Positions 25,354-33,949 of a stretch of 64,000 nt of DNA are shown piece after piece (the stretch's first letter is position 1; every line of letters starts with the position of its first letter). The notes under the pieces were generated by a model. The model was not told the origin of the DNA, searched no databases, and saw only the letters and a program-made list of their open reading frames with translations. A program made the translations under genes and the position numbers. The DNA comes from CAZXEJ01 sp964639895 (GTDB taxonomy: Bacteria; Desulfobacterota_D; UBA1144; Nemesobacterales; JADFKM01), in assembly GCA_964639895.1 (NCBI GenBank), contig CAZXEJ010000003.1, positions 1 to 64,000 of the forward strand, in the 5' to 3' direction.

Positions 25354-27149
25354 GTCTCATCCCTCCCGCGTCCGCCGTCCGTGGACGCAGTCTGCACCCG
25401 GTAGAGGGTCGAGTATATACCGCCTCGCTTCATCAGTTCCTCGTGGTTTCCCAGCTCGACCACGCGTCCTCCTTCCACGACGGCTATGGTGTCGAAATCG
25501 ATTATCGAGGGGACCCGGCTGGAGACGGCGATCAGCGTTCCCTCGCTCATGAGCCGGCGCAGGTTCTCTATCACGGCCCGTTCCGTCTCGAGGTCGAGTG
25601 ACGAAAGCACGTCGTCGAGCACCAATATCTTGGGATTCATGAGAACGGCCCTCGCCAGTGCGAGTCTCTGCCTCTGGCCGCCCGAGAGCGTAAGGCCGCG
25701 CTCTCCGACGTAGGTGTCGAACCCGTCGGGAAACCTCATGATGTCGTCGTATATGCAGGCCACGCGGGCGGCCTGCTCGATCTCTTCCCTCGTGACGGAG
25801 GGATTCATGAAGGCGATGTTTTCGGCCACGGTGCCGCTGAATACGGTCGTGTCCTGGGGGACGAAGATCATGTCCCTGCGCAGGGCGGCGAGCTTGATGC
25901 GCCTGAGGTCGAGGCCGCCGTCGAGTGTGATGAGGCCGCGTTCGGGTTCGAGCAGCCGTATGAGCAGTTTGAGCAGCGTGCTCTTGCCCGAGCCGGTCGT
26001 GCCCGTTATGGCCACCGACGAGCCGTCTCTGACGTGCAGCGTTATCTCCTTCACGCCGCCCCCGTTCTCGCCCCACGTGTAGCGCAGCCCCTCGAGGTGG
26101 AGGTCACCCTTTACCACCGTGTGGACGGCGTCGTCGCGGTCCTCCTTGGGCGGGTGGAGCGAGAGTATCTGGTTTACCCGCTTGAGCGACGCGTTGCCGC
26201 GCTTGATGACGTCCGTAGCCCACCCCAGTGCCACCATGGGCCAGGTGAGCATCCCCAGGTACACGATTATGGCCGCGAACTCGCCTAGACTTATCTCGCC
26301 CACTATGGCGCCCCGACCGCCTACGAATAGGAAGACCGCCAGCGCCGAAGAGGAGAAGAAGGCTATGAGCGGCTGGTACACGCCCGTATAGCGGATGAGC
26401 CGGTTGTTTTCGTCCATATATCTGCTGCTTACGCGCGCGAACCTCTCGGCCTCCCTCTCTTCCGCGACGGAGGCCTTTATCACCTTGATCGATGACAGCG
26501 TGCGCGAGGCGCTTTCGGTAAGGTCCGAGAACGCCCCCTGCACCTTCTCGAACGTGCGCTCGATGGCGCTCCCGAAGCGCAGCATCACGAGGGCTAGCAG
26601 CGGGAACGGGGCGAACGCCATCAGCGCCAGCGTGGGCGATATGTATATCATAGCCCCCAGGATGAACAGGGTCAGTATTATCCCGTCGTACGCTATGACC
26701 AGCCCCACGCCGCACGCCATCCTTATGGCCTCGATGTCGTTGACGGTGTGGGCCATCAGGTCACCCGTCTTGTGGCGGGCGAAGAAGTCGTGTCCCAGGC
26801 TCTGCAGGTGCGCGAAGAAACGGTTGCGCAGCTTCTGCTCGACCCGCCTCGACGAGCCCAGCAGGAACCAGCGCCACACGAACCGGAACACCGACATCAC
26901 CAGCCCCAGACCCACCAGGTAGAGGCCGTAGCGGGCCACCGTGGAAGGTTGCGTTCCCGGGGCGACCAAGGCGTCGACGGCCTTGTTTATGATGAGCGGT
27001 ATGGCAAGCTGGGCGGCGTCGACCACGGTGAGCGCCGCGAGCCCCAGGAGGACGGGGGTCCTGTATTGCAAGATAAGGGAGGTTAAGGTGCTCTTCTCCT
27101 TCAACGCCTGCGCCTGTACGGGGGGTGTGGGTGGATGTTCGGAAGCCAC
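25350..27149 (-). CDS. ABC exporter half-transporter, degenerate Walker B/H-loop partner
   Basis: About 600 aa TMD-NBD protein (MdlA/LmrC-like), first gene of the exporter pair. Six TM helices precede an NBD with intact Walker A (GTTGSGKST) and canonical LSGGQRQRLALARA. The Walker B is VLDDVLSSLD, with Asp in place of the catalytic Glu, and the H-loop reads AVSSRVPS without the His, so its own ATP site should be non-hydrolytic. That fits a heterodimer with one consensus site. I prefer the GTG at 27149, 10 bases after AAGGGG; an upstream GTG at 27191 lacks a ribosome site. Confidence 0.9.
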   Translation of the reverse strand: MASEHPPTPPVQAQALKEKSTLTSLILQYRTPVLLGLAALTVVDAAQLAIPLIINKAVDALVAPGTQPSTVARYGLYLVGLGLVMSVFRFVWRWFLLGSSRRVEQKLRNRFFAHLQSLGHDFFARHKTGDLMAHTVNDIEAIRMACGVGLVIAYDGIILTLFILGAMIYISPTLALMAFAPFPLLALVMLRFGSAIERTFEKVQGAFSDLTESASRTLSSIKVIKASVAEEREAERFARVSSRYMDENNRLIRYTGVYQPLIAFFSSSALAVFLFVGGRGAIVGEISLGEFAAIIVYLGMLTWPMVALGWATDVIKRGNASLKRVNQILSLHPPKEDRDDAVHTVVKGDLHLEGLRYTWGENGGGVKEITLHVRDGSSVAITGTTGSGKSTLLKLLIRLLEPERGLITLDGGLDLRRIKLAALRRDMIFVPQDTTVFSGTVAENIAFMNPSVTREEIEQAARVACIYDDIMRFPDGFDTYVGERGLTLSGGQRQRLALARAVLMNPKILVLDDVLSSLDLETERAVIENLRRLMSEGTLIAVSSRVPSIIDFDTIAVVEGGRVVELGNHEELMKRGGIYSTLYRVQTASTDGGRGRDET

Positions 27150-27202
27150 TGCGTCCAATCCCCTTAATATACCATGCAGTCGCCCCGCCACGGCGACGGC
27201 CG

Positions 27203-28003
27203 TCAGCCGCGGCCGTCGGCGCCGTCGTCGAGGGTTCGGTCGAGCTCATCGAGCTCGCTCCTCAGTGCCCGGACGCGCTCGGCCGTCCTCGCCAGCGCCT
27301 CGGCGGCTGCGGCCGCTATGGCCTCCCTTTCACTCGGGCTCGACGCCCCCTCGAGCGCCTGTCGCACCCGGCGCATCACCTCCCCTGCGAATGTGCGCAC
27401 GTGCAGGGGCGGGGTCCAGCGGCCGCTCCATTGGCTCCCGACCTCGGCGAGAGCGTCCATCTGGCGGGCGAGCTCGCTGCAGCGCTCTCTCACGGTGCGG
27501 GGCACCTCCATGCAGGCGGGACAGTAGCCGCAGTCCGTGGCCGCACGCTCGAGCAGCGCGCGCAGCGTGGAGAAGCCCATGAGTTCTATCCCCAGCCTCC
27601 GTGCACACGCTGCGGCCTCATCGGTGAACCCGGCTGGCGATACGACCGTTCCGCCCGCCGCCTGCTCCGTGCGCACCAGCTCGCCGAGCTCCTCGACCTC
27701 TCCCACGCCCGCAGGCTCCGGCCCCGTGACGCATAGGATGAGGCGCCACTCGTCTACGCTCCAGACACCTTTCTTGTAGCGCTGCTCCTCGAGCACGAAG
27801 CACCGCCCGCCGCCCCCTTCGAATTCGGCGTCCGAGGGGTACACCTCGCGCCCCTCGGCACCAAGGGCGAGGGTGAGGGCGCGGGCCAGCGAGTCCCTGG
27901 AGACGCCGGCCGCCTCGGCCTCGGTGCGCGGCAGGGTACGGGCGTCGAGGTAGTGTGACGAGCACAGCGAACATCTTGCAGCTGTGAGGGTCTCTCTTTC
28001 CAT
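27203..28003 (-). CDS. Unknown protein with two CxxC pairs, possible Mrr-like nuclease fold
   Basis: 266 aa from the ATG at 28003. Two Cys pairs, CSLC at about 11-14 and CGYCPAC at about 165-171, could form a zinc site. The middle (VVSPAGFTDEAAACARRLGIELMGFSTLRALL) resembles the end of Mrr/restriction-endonuclease-like domains, but I do not see a clear catalytic D-QxK set. The C-terminus is a predicted helical bundle or coiled coil (AAEALARTAERVRALRSELDELDRTL). It lies just upstream of the ABC exporter genes, about 50 bases apart, so it may be co-transcribed. Function unknown. Confidence 0.6.
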   Translation of the reverse strand: MERETLTAARCSLCSSHYLDARTLPRTEAEAAGVSRDSLARALTLALGAEGREVYPSDAEFEGGGGRCFVLEEQRYKKGVWSVDEWRLILCVTGPEPAGVGEVEELGELVRTEQAAGGTVVSPAGFTDEAAACARRLGIELMGFSTLRALLERAATDCGYCPACMEVPRTVRERCSELARQMDALAEVGSQWSGRWTPPLHVRTFAGEVMRRVRQALEGASSPSEREAIAAAAAEALARTAERVRALRSELDELDRTLDDGADGRG

Positions 28004-28942
28004 CGCTCTAGGGTCACGTGGGGCCCCGTGCAGGCCGGCCGGAGCGGAGTGCGGCCGTCTGATGCGGTGCGCCTCGCATAGGGGCTCGTAATAAGTAATA
28101 TATATGAGGCCGACGCCGCTTGGAATCCGCCCGCGCGGCCGGTACACATTGTGCACGTGTCCGCCGCTCTCCGATCCTACCGTGGAACCGGGGCTTGGTC
28201 GCGGGTAGTTGGCGCCTTCGTTCCTCAGGCGTCGCGGGAGCAACCGAAGTGGTGGTGGTCGTCTCGCCGCCTGGTGCGCTCATGGCCGCCGCTGCGCTTC
28301 GGGCGGCCCACACCGTGCGGGTGCCGCCTCTCCCAACGCCGGACGAGCCAAACGCACGGACACCTCCCATGCCGCGTGCGATGCCCTCTTGCAGCGTGCC
28401 TTCGGCTCCAAGCCGACGTGGCTTGGGCAGCCGTCCCTTCAATCGGTCTCCTTTCGGCATTGGCCGGTGTCCTGCGTACGGCACCGGCGTGGCTCACACG
28501 ATAGCGCGGATGGGTCCGGCCCGGGATGGCCGGCGCCGCGTGGCGTTCCCCTAACGTCCTCACGGTCCGGCCTCGCCACGACCTCTCACTTCTTCCTATA
28601 GGGGGTCGATCGCCGCTTGGCACGTGGAGAGGCCGATGCGCTCTACCCCTCTCATCGCTCGTAGCGACGGCCGCTCCGGCCGATGGCGGCTCTCCGCCTG
28701 CTGTGCTTCCACGCGCCTCCCTGCTTTGGGCGGGCCGCAGCGGGTAGGTGCCGCTCCCGCCGCGCACGACCGGCTGCGGCGTCGGGCGCATCCCTGTATG
28801 GTTCGTGCGGTCGCCGCCGGTCCGTCGGATTCAGTGGCTCCACGGCTGAGAGGTGATGCGTCGTCGTGGTGCAGCGAGTGCCCACGGCGCTCTTCCTCCC
28901 GGCCCTCCGCAGGCGTGGCGGCTCGCCGCCGCGTGTGTTAAT
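28004..28942. other. Non-coding divergent region (about 940 bases)
   Basis: Separates two divergent genes. An AT patch near 28090-28110 (TAATAAGTAATATATATGAG) may hold a promoter for the leftward gene at 28003. Otherwise it contains GC-rich frames with Arg/Ser/Pro-rich translations and no recognisable gene or RNA. Confidence 0.4.
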
Positions 28943-29980
28943 ATGAAAGTTACGGGGGTCGTCAGCAAGTACGGCACCTGGGAGAAGGCGGGTTTGTTCG
29001 TAGAGAGGGACCGTTACAGATTGCCCGAACTCGAAGGAGGGGTGTGGGTCAACACGCCGCCCCTTACGGCAGAGCGCCTGCGGGGCCGTGTGGTGCTGGT
29101 GGATTTCTGGGACTACACCTGCATAAACTGCATAAGGACCCTTCCCTATCTGGTCGAGTGGTACAGGCGCTACGAGCCGCTTGGGCTCACGGTCGTAGGT
29201 GTTCACGCCCCGGAGTTCCCCTTCTCCGCCGAGACGGGCAACGTGCTCAGAGCCATCGAGAGGTTCGGCATCAACTACCCGGTCGTGCTCGACAACGACT
29301 ACGCGTTGTGGAGGGCGTTCTCCAACCGCTACTGGCCCGCCAAGTACTTGGCCGACAAGGACGGCTTCATACGCTACGTACACTTCGGCGAGGGCAACTA
29401 TGCCGAGTGCGAGATGGCCATACAATTGTTGCTGCGCGAGATAAGTCCCGAAGCCCCGATGCCGGACATAATGAGACCCATACGCGATACCGACATCCCG
29501 GGGATCCACTGCTATAGACCGACGCCCGAGCTCTATTTCGGCTCCGCGCGCTCCCCGCTCGAGGCTACCGACGACGGGCCCGTCCGCTTCGAGCTGCCCG
29601 AGCGGCTGGAAGAAGACAGGATATACCTTGAGGGCAGCTGGGAGGTGAAGCCCCACTACGCAAGGCCCCTTCCGCCCCGCGGAGTGAGCGCCTCGGTGCA
29701 CGTCATATGTTCGGCAAGCGAGGTGAACGTAGTCGTAAACCCCCTCGAGGAGCGCGGGTTCAAGGTCCGCGTCGAGGTGGATTCGGCCCCCGTCGCCTCC
29801 GACGAGGCGGGCGCCGACGTCGAGGTCGCCGAGGACGGCTCCACCTTGCTCACGGTGTCCGAGCCCCGTATGTACAACGTCGTGCGGAGCGGCGAGTTCA
29901 AGAAGAGGAGGCTCACCCTCCGTACGGAGTCGCCTTCCTGCGCCCTGTACGCCTTTACGTTCGTAGGGTGCCCCGTCTGA
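28943..29980 (+). CDS. DipZ-like redoxin with C-terminal carbohydrate-binding-like domain
   Basis: 345 aa. A thioredoxin-like domain covers about 35-185 with TLPYLVEWY following the active site WDYTCINCIR, a CxxC (CINC) as in DipZ/TlpA-type redoxins. The C-terminal half (EDRIYLEGSWEVKPHYARP onward) matches the DipZ C-terminal beta-sandwich. The membrane CcdA-like domain of full DipZ is absent and no signal peptide is visible, so a cytoplasmic thiol-reductase role is likely. The start is the ATG at 28943 after an AT-rich patch; the ribosome site is weak. Single-gene unit. Confidence 0.87.
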   Translation: MKVTGVVSKYGTWEKAGLFVERDRYRLPELEGGVWVNTPPLTAERLRGRVVLVDFWDYTCINCIRTLPYLVEWYRRYEPLGLTVVGVHAPEFPFSAETGNVLRAIERFGINYPVVLDNDYALWRAFSNRYWPAKYLADKDGFIRYVHFGEGNYAECEMAIQLLLREISPEAPMPDIMRPIRDTDIPGIHCYRPTPELYFGSARSPLEATDDGPVRFELPERLEEDRIYLEGSWEVKPHYARPLPPRGVSASVHVICSASEVNVVVNPLEERGFKVRVEVDSAPVASDEAGADVEVAEDGSTLLTVSEPRMYNVVRSGEFKKRRLTLRTESPSCALYAFTFVGCPV

Positions 29981-30042
29981 CGTCCCCACTGCCCCCATGC
30001 GCGCTGGGCCGTCCGCTCAAGTGCGGTGTAGTCGCGCATGAG

Positions 30043-30060
30043 CAGACGCCGTGACGTCTG
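30043..30060 (+). terminator. Short hairpin between convergent genes
   Basis: CAGACG, 6-base loop, CGTCTG, followed by ATTTCGTC. It is placed between the rightward redoxin gene and the leftward regulator gene. The stem is short and the T run weak, so terminator function is uncertain. Confidence 0.3.
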
Positions 30061-30138
30061 ATTTCGTCTCCTCCTCGCCTTGGTGCCGAACCCCGGGGGG
30101 TGCGCTGTGCTCGCCTCCCCGCTCCCGCCCCCTCCGCT

Positions 30139-31491
30139 TCAGCTTATACCGTGGTGTTTAAGCTTGTAGAGCAGCGCCCTTCGGCTCACGCCGAGCAGCT
30201 TTGCGGCCCGGGTCCTGTTGTTGCCGCACTCCTTGAGCGCCTTCCTTATGAGGTGCGCCTCGAGGCGTGACCACTCGCGGCTCAACGAGAGCGATTCCAC
30301 GGTGAACGTCTCTCCGTCGCTGCGGCCTCCCTCCTGGAGGTCGACCTGCTCTATTACGTCTCGCTCGGTCATGATCATCGCCCTTTCGATCACGTTCTCC
30401 AGCTCCCTTACGTTGCCGTACCATGGGTGCTCCATGAGCAGGCTTAGCACCGAGGGCGTGACGCCGCGCACGTTGCGATTGAACTTCTCGTTGTACTTGC
30501 GTATGAAGTGGTCGACCAAGTGGGGGATGTCCTCCTTCCGTTCCCTGAGCGGCGGGATCACTATGTGCATCACGTTCAGCCTGTAGAACAGGTCGTCGCG
30601 GAAACAACCCTCCTCGACCTCCCGGGCCAGATCGCGCGCCGTGGCGGCCACGATGCGCACGTCCACCTTGATGGACTTCGTCTCGCCGAGCCTCCGTATC
30701 TCTTCTTCCTGCAGCATGCGCAGCAGCTTGGGCTGCAGCGTGAGCGGAAACTCCCCGATCTCGTCCAAAAAAAGCGTCCCGCCGTCGGCCTCTTCGATGA
30801 CGCCCCGTTTCGTTCCCGTGGCGCCGCTGAACGCCCCCTTGGCATAGCCGAACAGCTCGCTTTCGAACAGGGTCTCCGGTATGGCGGCGCAGTTGACTGC
30901 CACGAACGGCTTGTCGGCCCTGTCGCTGGCCTTGTGGATGGCGCGTGCGACGAGCTCCTTGCCGGTGCCGCTCTCGCCAGTGATGAGCACGTTCGTCTTG
31001 TAGGCGGCCACACGCGAGGCGAACTCGACCACCTTCCTCATCGTGGGGCTTGCGTACACGATCTCTTCGAACCCCGCCTTCTCGTCGAGCTGCTGTTTGA
31101 GGTAGCGGTTCTCGAGGCGCAGACGGTTCTTCTCCTCGAGCATCTTAAGGCGCAGTATGAGCTCGTCGGGCACGAGCGGCTTGTTGATGTAGTCCGACGC
31201 CCCGGCCTTTATGGCCTCGATCGAGGTATCCACGGAGCCGTAGGCCGAGATCATTATGACGTCGCCGGCGTGTCCGCGCCGCCGCATCTGCCTTACGAAC
31301 TCGATACCGTCCATCTCCGGCATCCTGATGTCGCACACCACGTAGTCCCACTGCTCGCCCGTGTCCATTCTGCCCAGCGCCTCTACGGCGCTGGCGCAGT
31401 TGTCCACCTCGTACCCCTCGAGCTCGAGAATCATCGATATGCTCTCCCGCACGCCTCGTTCGTCGTCTATCACAAGTACCCTATGCGGCAT
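30139..31491 (-). CDS. NtrC-family sigma-54-dependent response regulator
   Basis: 450 aa. The receiver domain has phospho-acceptor D54 (VVCDIRMPEMDG) and acidic pair VIDDE. The AAA+ sigma-54 activator domain has Walker A GESGTGKE (172-178), the sigma-54 contact loop GAFSGA (219-224, Ser replacing the usual Thr) and an arginine-rich sensor region. The C-terminus is a Fis-type helix-turn-helix (NRTRAAKLLGVSRRALLYKLKHHGI). It activates sigma-54 promoters on phosphorylation, presumably by the kinase whose gene overlaps its start by 11 bases. Lying downstream of pilD, it may control pilus or secretion genes (PilR-like), which is inference. Confidence 0.94.
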   Translation of the reverse strand: MPHRVLVIDDERGVRESISMILELEGYEVDNCASAVEALGRMDTGEQWDYVVCDIRMPEMDGIEFVRQMRRRGHAGDVIMISAYGSVDTSIEAIKAGASDYINKPLVPDELILRLKMLEEKNRLRLENRYLKQQLDEKAGFEEIVYASPTMRKVVEFASRVAAYKTNVLITGESGTGKELVARAIHKASDRADKPFVAVNCAAIPETLFESELFGYAKGAFSGATGTKRGVIEEADGGTLFLDEIGEFPLTLQPKLLRMLQEEEIRRLGETKSIKVDVRIVAATARDLAREVEEGCFRDDLFYRLNVMHIVIPPLRERKEDIPHLVDHFIRKYNEKFNRNVRGVTPSVLSLLMEHPWYGNVRELENVIERAMIMTERDVIEQVDLQEGGRSDGETFTVESLSLSREWSRLEAHLIRKALKECGNNRTRAAKLLGVSRRALLYKLKHHGIS

Positions 31492-32971
31492 CTCTCTTCG
31501 CTCCGGGAAACTCGATTGCGAACTCCGTGCCCGCGCCCGGCGTGCTGTCGACCGTGATCGTACCCGAGAAGCTCTCCACTATCCGCAGGGCCACCGACAG
31601 CCCCAGCCCCGTACCCTTGCCGGGCTCCTTCGTCGTGAAGAAGGGATCGAATATGCGGTTCCGCACCTCTGCCGGAATGCCGCAGCCCGTATCGCGCACG
31701 ACGACGCGTACGTTGCCCTCGGCCGTGGCGCTTGTGGACAGCGTTATGGTGCCGCCTCGGCCGTCGATGGCGTCGCGGGCGTTGAGGACCAGATTTATAA
31801 GCACCTGGACGAACTGGTCGGGGTCGATCACGGCGGCGGGCCGTTTGCTGGAGAGATCGAGCACCAGGTCGATGTCGCCGAGGATCCCCTGCGTGCGCAC
31901 GATCTCGGCCGCGCGTTGCACGACGTCGTTGAGATCGGTCTCGCGCGCCTCTACGCTCTTGGGACGCGAGAAGTCGAGCAGTGTGCGTATGATAGCGTCG
32001 ATGCGGTCGACCTCGTCCTCCATGGTGTCGAGGATGCGTCGTGTCCGGTCGTCCCCGCCTCCGTATCGCCGGCGCAGCACCTCGACGTATCCCTTTATCG
32101 TGCTCAGCGGGTTGCCTATCTCGTGTGCCACGCCCGCTGCGAGCACGCCCGCCGAGGCGAGCTTCTCCGATGCGATCAGTTGGCGCTGCGTGGTGCGTAG
32201 CTCCTCGTTCGCCCTCTCGAGGGCGCGTATGTTCTCTTCGAGCTCGGCCTTCTTGGTCTCGATTTCGAGGTACATCTTGTTGAGGGCCAGGTATAGCATG
32301 TGTATCTCCTTGACCCAGCCCAGGTTCTCCTCCGAGGGCGGCTTGCCGCGGGCTATGTCGCTGGTGGCCTTGATCAGCTGGTGTACGGGCTGCACCACCC
32401 TCTTCGACAGCAGGTACGAGCCGAAGAGCGCTATAACCACGAGCACGGCTATTATCCAGAGCGCAATGTACTTGCGGCCCACCGAGACGGCCGTCACCAC
32501 CGAGTCGAGCGGGTCGTAGAGGTAGAGTGCCCCGGCGACTGCTTTGCCCTCGAAGAGGGGGACAGCGACGTGTACCCCCTCGTAGTGGGAGAGTGGAAAC
32601 AGCGAGAGGCCCTCGATGCGCACAACCGTCTTGGCCTCTCGAACGGCCTGCTGCATGAGCAGGTTGGCCTTGGTCATCTCCCCCGCCCCGCCGCCACCCT
32701 TGAGCTTTGTCTCGCGGCCACGGTATCGGACGTAGCCCCAGGCCCCATCCTCCATGGCGGTGCCCAGCAGTTCCGCCCCCCGCCGAGGGTCGCCGCTTGC
32801 CGCGATGACGGCGGCGAACGACTGCGCCATCGATCTGACGGTGTCTATCCTGCCTTTCAATACGAACCCTTCCGTTATCTTGTAGGAGATGAATCCCAGC
32901 AGGAACATGGCGACGGCCGTAAGAAGGAGCAGGTTCATCAGCACTTCGAACCTGAGACCGACACGTTTCAT
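31481..32971 (-). CDS. Membrane sensor histidine kinase
   Basis: 496 aa from the ATG at 32971 (GAAGAG just upstream). TM1 at about 9-29, a periplasmic sensor region of about 130 residues, TM2 at about 165-187, HAMP linker, coiled coil, HisKA with phospho-acceptor H283 (VAHEIGNPLSTIKGY), and HATPase with N-box NLVLNARDAI and G-boxes DTGCGIP and GTGLGLSVALRIVE. The architecture matches the AtoS/ZraS/PilS-type partners of NtrC regulators. The ligand is unknown. The upstream extension of the open frame (about 76 codons) is Arg-rich and rejected. Confidence 0.93.
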   Translation of the reverse strand: MKRVGLRFEVLMNLLLLTAVAMFLLGFISYKITEGFVLKGRIDTVRSMAQSFAAVIAASGDPRRGAELLGTAMEDGAWGYVRYRGRETKLKGGGGAGEMTKANLLMQQAVREAKTVVRIEGLSLFPLSHYEGVHVAVPLFEGKAVAGALYLYDPLDSVVTAVSVGRKYIALWIIAVLVVIALFGSYLLSKRVVQPVHQLIKATSDIARGKPPSEENLGWVKEIHMLYLALNKMYLEIETKKAELEENIRALERANEELRTTQRQLIASEKLASAGVLAAGVAHEIGNPLSTIKGYVEVLRRRYGGGDDRTRRILDTMEDEVDRIDAIIRTLLDFSRPKSVEARETDLNDVVQRAAEIVRTQGILGDIDLVLDLSSKRPAAVIDPDQFVQVLINLVLNARDAIDGRGGTITLSTSATAEGNVRVVVRDTGCGIPAEVRNRIFDPFFTTKEPGKGTGLGLSVALRIVESFSGTITVDSTPGAGTEFAIEFPGAKRDAA

Positions 32972-33113
32972 CTCTTCTCTTCGTCCCTCCCCCCGGTGGT
33001 TGCTGGTGCGACGGCGCGGCCGGAGCGCCTGTGGAGCCGCTGCATCCCCCCGGGGACAGCCCCGCCGGATAGGCCTGGGTACCGACCATCTTAAATTTAC
33101 CGCAAAAGTGCCG

Positions 33114-33947
33114 TCACCGGATAATGGGGAAACCCCCCGTAAGGACGTAGAGCACAGCGCCCAGCGAGAGGAAGGGGCCGTAGGGTATGGCTGTCGCACC
33201 GTCGCCCTTGCGTCGGGCGGCCATCAGCGCCGCACCTGCCACGGTACCGGCGAGTGAGCTTACGAGGAGGACGTATAAGATGCTCTCGGTGCCTAGGAAC
33301 GCCCCTATCATCGCCAAGAGCTTCACGTCTCCCATGCCCATGCCTTCGCGCTTTCGCAACCGGGCGTATACGACGGCAACGAGCAGCAACACCCCTCCAC
33401 CCAGCAGCGTACCCAGCAGTGAGTCGAACGCGGTGACGCGCACCATCGCGGCCAGTGCGTCGAGCGGTGCATGGGGCAGGCGGGCAAGAAGGGCCAGGAC
33501 GACCCTCCAATCGGTCATGAGTGCGTTGAACACAAGGCCCGCTGCGATGCCCGGGTACGTGACGGCGTTCGGTATGATGCCGTGTTCGAGGTCGATGAAG
33601 GTTACAACCACCAGTGCCGCAAACAACACCGCGTAGAGCGCCGCCCGGGGAGAGAGGCCGAACCTGTAGGCTGCGAGCAGGAACAGCAGCCCCGTGAGCA
33701 GCTCGACTGCGGCGTAGCGTGGCGAGATGGGTGTGCGGCAGTAGCGGCACCGGCCGCGGAGCAACAGGTAGCTTAGCACCGGCACGTTGTCCCACGGCCT
33801 TACGGGTGCTCCGCACGAGGGGCAGTGCGAGGGGGGGCGTATGAGCGACAGGCCGCGGGGCAGGCGGTGTATGCACACGTTGAGGAAGCTTCCCACAATG
33901 GTGCCGAGCACGAACGAGGCTGCCGGAAGAAGTAGGGTGGGAGGCAC
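33114..33947 (-). CDS. pilD: Prepilin peptidase / leader methylase
   Basis: 277 aa polytopic aspartic protease of the inner membrane that cleaves and N-methylates type IV pilin and pseudopilin precursors. The N-terminal methylase part has the paired zinc cysteines CPSCGAPV and CRYCRTPI. The two catalytic aspartates are in FIDLEHGIIPN and GMGDVKLLA (GxGD family). The start is a GTG only two bases from the stop of the upstream AAA gene, indicating one operon. No pilin genes lie in the window. Confidence 0.95.
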   Translation of the reverse strand: MPPTLLLPAASFVLGTIVGSFLNVCIHRLPRGLSLIRPPSHCPSCGAPVRPWDNVPVLSYLLLRGRCRYCRTPISPRYAAVELLTGLLFLLAAYRFGLSPRAALYAVLFAALVVVTFIDLEHGIIPNAVTYPGIAAGLVFNALMTDWRVVLALLARLPHAPLDALAAMVRVTAFDSLLGTLLGGGVLLLVAVVYARLRKREGMGMGDVKLLAMIGAFLGTESILYVLLVSSLAGTVAGAALMAARRKGDGATAIPYGPFLSLGAVLYVLTGGFPIIR

Positions 33948-33949
33948 TG

